Made by a program: the position numbers and the translations under genes
The notes under the pieces: generated by a model
Seen by the model: only the letters and a program-made list of their open reading frames with translations
What the model was told of the DNA's origin: nothing
The model's database searches: none
From: an uncultured Polaribacter sp.
GTDB lineage: Bacteria > Bacteroidota > Bacteroidia > Flavobacteriales > Flavobacteriaceae
Direction of reading: 5' to 3'
DNA: 10,918 nucleotides
NCBI GenBank assembly: GCA_913050305.1
Contig: CAJXAS010000042.1
Span: forward strand, 1 to 10,918
Shown here: positions 7,849-10,918 of the stretch, piece by piece
Position numbering within the stretch: position 1 is the stretch's first letter
How the letters are laid out: each line of letters starts with the position of its first letter

Positions 7849-8123
7849 AAAAAGATATTTCAATTGGTTTTCTTGTGGCATTGTTTGCAACTTTTGGGGG
7901 CGTATTCTTGTATTTAGAATATTTTTCTAGGTTTTCTTTTAACACTACTTTGCAAATGATAAAAGAAGGTAATTTATATGGGAAGATTTTAGCTTTGGCA
8001 GCAATTCCTAATTTATTTGTATTTTTTGTTTTCATTAAAAAAAGAGAAGACAACAAAGCAAAAGGAGTTTTAATAGCTACTTTTTTAATTGCATTTATAA
8101 CTTTAGTTTTAAAATTTTTCTAA
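7836..8123 (+). CDS. Small three-helix membrane protein of unknown function
   Basis: I do not recognise a named family for this 95-residue protein. It has three likely membrane helices, at about 9-30 (IGFLVALFATFGGVFLYL region), 50-67 (ILALAAIPNLFVFFVF) and 76-93 (GVLIATFLIAFITLVL). Lysines at 5-6 and the KKRED cluster at 68-72 predict an inside N-terminus and an outside C-terminus in the inner membrane. The only start that keeps the first helix is a TTG at 7836, which overlaps the last 13 bases of surE; the first ATG (codon 41) would remove that helix. The stop codon is separated from the lpxB ATG by a single base. This tight packing argues for a real, translationally coupled gene. A role near lipid A synthesis is possible from position alone and is not shown by sequence. 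Confidence 0.75.
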   Translation: MGTIKKDISIGFLVALFATFGGVFLYLEYFSRFSFNTTLQMIKEGNLYGKILALAAIPNLFVFFVFIKKREDNKAKGVLIATFLIAFITLVLKFF

Positions 8124-8124
8124 A

Positions 8125-9240
8125 ATGAAATATTACATAATTGCTGGTGAAGCTTCAGGAGATTTGCATGGTTCTAATTTAATGAAAGAACTTTACAAAC
8201 AAGACGCAGCCGCAGACATTCGTTTTTGGGGAGGAGATTTAATGCAAACCGCTGGTGGTACTTTAGTAAGTCATTACAAAGAAAGAGCTTTTATGGGTTT
8301 TTTCGAAGTTTTAAAAAACGTATTCAAAGTATTGGGTTTTATAAAGTTTTGTAAAAAAGATATTGCAATATTTCAGCCAGACGTACTTATATTTATTGAT
8401 AATTCTGGTTTTAATTTACGGATTGCAAAATGGGCAAAAGCGGCTGGTTTTAGAACCCATTATTATATTTCTCCGCAAGTTTGGGCTAGTAGAGCGGGCA
8501 GAGTAAAAGATATTAAAAGAGATATTGATAAATTGTTTGTAATTCTTCCTTTTGAGAAAGATTTCTATAAAAAGCACGATTGTGAAGTAACCTTTGTTGG
8601 GCATCCTTTAATAGACGCAATTGCAGATAGAATTCAGATTTCTGAGAACGATTTCAGAAAAGAACATGCATTAAGTACTAAAAAAATTATTGCTTTATTA
8701 CCTGGAAGTAGAAAACAAGAAATTACTGAAATGCTTTCTGTAATGTTGTCTTTAATAACTGATTTTTCTGAATATCAATTTGTAATAGCCGGCGCACCTA
8801 GTCAAGATTTTTCTTTTTATAAGCAGATTATTGGAGAAAGAGAAGTGGCATTTATCAATAATAAAACGTACGATTTATTAAGTGTTTCTTATGCTGCATT
8901 AGTTGCTTCAGGAACTGCAACTTTAGAAACGGCTTTATTTAAAGTACCACAAGTTGTTTGTTATAAAGGAGGGTATATTTCATATCAAATAGCAAAAAAA
9001 ATTATCACCTTAAAATTCATCTCTTTGGTGAATCTAATTTTAGATAAAGAAGTAGTAAAAGAGTTAATTCAGGAAGATTTTAACAAACAAAACCTAAAAG
9101 TAGCTTTAATAAATATTTTAGAGATTTCTAATAGGGAAGATATGTTCTTAAATTATTTCGAATTAGAAAAGCAATTAGGAGGAAAGGGTGCTTCAAAAAA
9201 CGTAGCATCTCAAATTGTAGCAGCTTTAAAATCTACTTAA
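8125..9240 (+). CDS. lpxB: Lipid-A-disaccharide synthase
   Basis: LpxB is a GT19 glycosyltransferase at the cytoplasmic face of the inner membrane. It joins UDP-2,3-diacylglucosamine and lipid X to make the lipid A disaccharide. The 371 residues are close to the usual 370-385. Conserved blocks run in order: YIIAGEASGDLHGSNLM (4-20); AFMGFFEVL (55-63); FIDNSGFNLRIAK (90-102), where the usual IDxPDFN is IDNSGFN; YYISPQVWASRAGRV (113-127); TFVGHPLID (156-164); LLPGSRKQEI (191-200), a sugar-nucleotide binding loop; and ASGTATLETAL (261-271). The protein has no signal peptide and is a peripheral membrane enzyme. It is the third gene of the surE operon, beginning one base after the preceding stop. 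No convincing terminator follows. Confidence 0.96.
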   Translation: MKYYIIAGEASGDLHGSNLMKELYKQDAAADIRFWGGDLMQTAGGTLVSHYKERAFMGFFEVLKNVFKVLGFIKFCKKDIAIFQPDVLIFIDNSGFNLRIAKWAKAAGFRTHYYISPQVWASRAGRVKDIKRDIDKLFVILPFEKDFYKKHDCEVTFVGHPLIDAIADRIQISENDFRKEHALSTKKIIALLPGSRKQEITEMLSVMLSLITDFSEYQFVIAGAPSQDFSFYKQIIGEREVAFINNKTYDLLSVSYAALVASGTATLETALFKVPQVVCYKGGYISYQIAKKIITLKFISLVNLILDKEVVKELIQEDFNKQNLKVALINILEISNREDMFLNYFELEKQLGGKGASKNVASQIVAALKST

Positions 9241-9456
9241 GTTTTATTGCAGACGGTAGCTTCTTTTTATGTGCCAGTAATATCCAATTCTTATAATAGT
9301 ATGGATTATAAAATATAAATACTATTTACACCAATGAATAGTCTCTTCAAATGCTGAATTCCATACGTTAGCCTGCATCATAAGTAAAAAATCATTCGTT
9401 CAATATATAGGGCACTAGGAGCTACAGGTGTACTTATATTAAAATATATAGAACTT
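9241..9456 (+). other. Intergenic region without a recognised gene
   Basis: These 216 bases between lpxB and the FAS1 lipoprotein gene hold no convincing gene, promoter box or terminator. The one structural feature is an 8-base perfect inverted repeat, AATAGTAT (9295-9302) and ATACTATT (9319-9326), with a 16-base spacer and no T run after it. The frame of the downstream gene stays open for some 20 codons before its ATG but offers no ATG, GTG or TTG start there that gives a better signal peptide. Confidence 0.5.
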
Positions 9457-10437
9457 ATGAAAAATTTATTGGAATTATCCAAAATAATACTTTTACTCTT
9501 AACCGGTTTTACAATGTTATCTTGCAGCAATGATAAAAGTGCTTCAACTTTTATAGAAGAACCAAAAAACATTTTAGAGGTTGCAATCAACGAGCCTGAT
9601 TTAAGTAATATATTTACTGCCATAGGTTTAGCTGATGGAAACTTAGAGAATCTGCTTAGTGGAGGCGAGTATACTTTATTAGCTCCAAACAACTTCGCAT
9701 TTGATCTTTTTTTAACTAATAATGGTTTTGCCTCTTTAGAAGATGTGCCTTCAGATTTACTTTCAAAAATTCTTTTAAACCATATCATTTCTGGTACAGT
9801 AAATTCTACAGCACTAACTAATGCAGTTTCGGGATACGCAACTACAAAGGCTACAAATATGGATGGTGATAATTTAAGTTTATATTTTAACACGTCTTCA
9901 GGTGTAAAGTTCAATGGATTTTCTAATGTTATTAAAGCTGATTTGGTTGCTACAAATGGAATAGTTCATATTATTAACAAAGTAATAGGATTGCCTACTG
10001 TTGTTACTTTTACAACAGCAGATCCAAACTTTTCTACTTTAGTAAGTGCTCTAACAAGAGATGATCTGACTTCTGATTTTGTAAGTTTATTATCAACAGA
10101 TGTAACCACCGATCCTGCGCCATTCACAGTATTTGCTCCTATTAATGAAGCATTCAATGAACTCCTTACAGAACTAGGTATAACTTCATTATTAGATATT
10201 GATGAACCAACATTAGATGCAGTTCTAAAGCACCATGTTGTTGGAGGTGCAAATGTATTAGCGTCTGACTTAACCGATAATTTAACGATAACTACTCTGG
10301 GTGGAGATGTCACGGCTAATAGCACTGGTGGCGCATCACTAACTGATAGCTCAGGAAGAGTAAGTGAAATTATTACTGTAAATATTCAGGCAAATAATGG
10401 TGTAATTCATGCAATAAATAAAGTTATACTGCCCTAA
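9457..10437 (+). CDS. Lipoprotein with two fasciclin (FAS1) domains
   Basis: This 326-residue protein begins with a lipoprotein signal peptide (MKNLLELSKI, a leucine-rich core, then LSC with Cys23 lipidated), followed by SNDKS and a short linker. Two FAS1 domains follow. Domain 1 (about 38-180) has the H1-type segment YTLLAPNNFAF (72-82), the NHIISG stretch (108-113) and the H2-type end GIVHIINKVIG (168-178). Domain 2 (about 183-326) has FTVFAPINEAF (223-233), HHVVGG (259-264) and GVIHAINKVIL (315-325). FAS1 domains mediate adhesion or polysaccharide binding; in Flavobacteriia they are common in cell-surface proteins, often near polysaccharide-use genes. The residues after the Cys are not strongly acidic, so surface export cannot be predicted with confidence. 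A terminator follows. Its neighbours give no specific partner, and the ligand is unknown. Confidence 0.92.
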   Translation: MKNLLELSKIILLLLTGFTMLSCSNDKSASTFIEEPKNILEVAINEPDLSNIFTAIGLADGNLENLLSGGEYTLLAPNNFAFDLFLTNNGFASLEDVPSDLLSKILLNHIISGTVNSTALTNAVSGYATTKATNMDGDNLSLYFNTSSGVKFNGFSNVIKADLVATNGIVHIINKVIGLPTVVTFTTADPNFSTLVSALTRDDLTSDFVSLLSTDVTTDPAPFTVFAPINEAFNELLTELGITSLLDIDEPTLDAVLKHHVVGGANVLASDLTDNLTITTLGGDVTANSTGGASLTDSSGRVSEIITVNIQANNGVIHAINKVILP

Positions 10438-10455
10438 AATTTTAAAATATAAGCA

Positions 10456-10485
10456 AGTTCATCATTACAGGTCAACTATTTTTTT
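10456..10485 (+). terminator. Likely intrinsic terminator of the FAS1 gene
   Basis: AGTTCATC (10456-10463) and GGTCAACT (10470-10477) pair as an 8-position stem with one C-C mismatch and one G-U pair around the loop ATTACA. It is followed by A and seven T (10479-10485). It begins 19 bases after the stop codon. Confidence 0.55.
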
Positions 10486-10500
10486 CTTATTCATTAATTA

Positions 10501-10546
10501 GTATTTAAATTAAAATAGCTGTTGTTTTAGTTAACGATTTAAATAC
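10501..10546. repeat. Perfect 10-base inverted repeat ahead of the right-end gene
   Basis: GTATTTAAAT (10501-10510) is the exact reverse complement of ATTTAAATAC (10537-10546), with a 26-base spacer. A further TAAAA/TTTTA pair (10511-10515, 10525-10529) can extend the stem inward, leaving a 7-base bulge on one side. Each arm also contains the palindrome ATTTAAAT. It could be a paired operator or an RNA hairpin in the leader; neither is shown, and AT-rich DNA makes chance repeats common. Confidence 0.45.
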
Positions 10547-10553
10547 CAAAAAA

Positions 10554-10613
10554 ATGTTTAATTTTAACAAAAAGACAAAAGAAAAATTGTTGGTGTTTCA
10601 AAGAATAATTTGA
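10554..10613 (+). CDS. Possible 19-residue leader mini-ORF
   Basis: An ATG at 10554 after an A-rich stretch opens a 19-codon frame (MFNFNKKTKEKLLVFQRII) ending in TGA at 10611-10613, 11 bases before the next ATG. It is basic and has no hydrophobic signal. It lies just after the inverted repeat. It could be a translated leader peptide or chance; nothing beyond position and the A-rich leader supports it. Confidence 0.2.
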   Translation: MFNFNKKTKEKLLVFQRII

Positions 10614-10624
10614 GTTTAAAAAGT

Positions 10625-10918
10625 ATGAAAATTAAATATTTTATTTGGTTATTATTTTTTGTTTTGACAATTAAGACTAATAGCCAAGAGCTTTATAAGC
10701 AACTCAGTTCAAAAAATAATTCAGATACATTTTCAATGGTAGATACATTGAAAACCCTACATTTAGAGGGAGATCCAACAAATTATTACCATTGGAATAA
10801 AAAACTCGCAGCTTTATACCTAGCAAGAATTTCAAAAGTCAAACCAGAAAAAAAAATATTTATTTGGTTTAAATATTGTCAGCAACTTTTAAAAGCAGGC
10901 GAAATTCAAACATGTATT
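10625..10918 (+). CDS. Secreted protein, possibly TPR-containing (partial, C-terminus off the window)
   Basis: The frame opens at the ATG at 10625 and stays open to the right edge, giving 98 codons. The start MKIKYFIWLL with a hydrophobic core and TNSQE (18-22) is a typical flavobacterial Sec signal peptide, cut near residue 20. The mature part is mostly helix-like: a stretch around 54-68 (YYHWNKKLAALYLAR) and another near 77-98 containing FKYCQQLLKAGEIQ. The LLKAGEIQ-type turn resembles the helix ends of tetratricopeptide repeats, and similar N-termini precede large FG-GAP/ASPIC-UnbV (CRTAC1-type) secreted proteins in Bacteroidota. That assignment is a guess, because the diagnostic domains would lie outside the window. 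It begins after the terminator and inverted repeat downstream of the FAS1 gene, so it is probably a separate transcription unit. Confidence 0.6.
   Translation, partial: MKIKYFIWLLFFVLTIKTNSQELYKQLSSKNNSDTFSMVDTLKTLHLEGDPTNYYHWNKKLAALYLARISKVKPEKKIFIWFKYCQQLLKAGEIQTCI

Noticed and set aside
7532..8056. A 174-codon open frame on the minus strand
   Set aside because: It runs antisense across the end of surE and the small membrane protein; low-complexity content and no motif. The plus-strand genes explain the region.
9378..9914. A 178-codon open frame on the minus strand
   Set aside because: It lies antisense to the FAS1 gene, whose lipoprotein signal and two full FAS1 domains are unmistakable; the antisense frame has no recognisable domain.
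1..10918. CRISPR arrays, insertion sequences, phage or toxin-antitoxin genes
   Set aside because: No repeated spacers, transposase or integrase motifs, terminal repeats or target duplications were seen, and codon use is even throughout. The tRNA gene has no integrase or duplicated tRNA end beside it.

Overview
This window looks like chromosomal DNA of a marine-type Flavobacteriaceae bacterium (Bacteroidota; a Polaribacter- or Tenacibaculum-like genome would fit). The signs are AT-rich DNA with matching codon use, translation starts in A-rich leaders without Shine-Dalgarno sites, promoter boxes of the Bacteroidota TTG/TAnnTTTG type, an LpxB-based lipid A pathway, and lipoprotein and signal-peptide N-termini ending in forms such as FSC, LSC and NSQ. 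The genus is an inference.

Left part (1-3003, minus strand): a two-gene peptide-degradation unit. An M20 metallodipeptidase is followed, 8 bases downstream, by a lipid-anchored DPP IV-type S9 peptidase whose catalytic C-terminus lies outside the window. The S9 enzyme would act in the envelope and the M20 enzyme in the cytoplasm.

Centre left (3005-4179, plus strand): a compact tRNA-Leu(UAG) gene with its own promoter and intrinsic terminator, followed at once by manA (class I mannose-6-phosphate isomerase). The tRNA promoter stands back-to-back with the M20/S9 promoter, with their -33 boxes one base apart.

Centre (4214-6846, minus strand): a tail-specific protease (S41, Prc/CtpA type), then a terminator hairpin, then a hotdog-fold acyl-CoA thioesterase that converges on manA.

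Right centre (7078-9240, plus strand): a tight operon of surE (5'/3'-nucleotidase), a small three-helix membrane protein of unknown function with a TTG start overlapping surE, and lpxB (lipid A disaccharide synthase), diverging from the protease gene.

Right end (9241-10918, plus strand): a 216-base gap with no gene, a lipoprotein with two fasciclin (FAS1) domains and a terminator, a perfect inverted repeat with a possible 19-codon mini-ORF, and the first 98 codons of a secreted protein that may be TPR-like and runs off the window.

Most of the window is housekeeping or envelope-related. I see no mobile element, CRISPR array, defence system or biosynthetic cluster. The points most worth a second look are the overlapping divergent promoters at the tRNA, the expression of manA behind a terminator, the surE-lpxB linker membrane protein, and the structured leader before the last gene.
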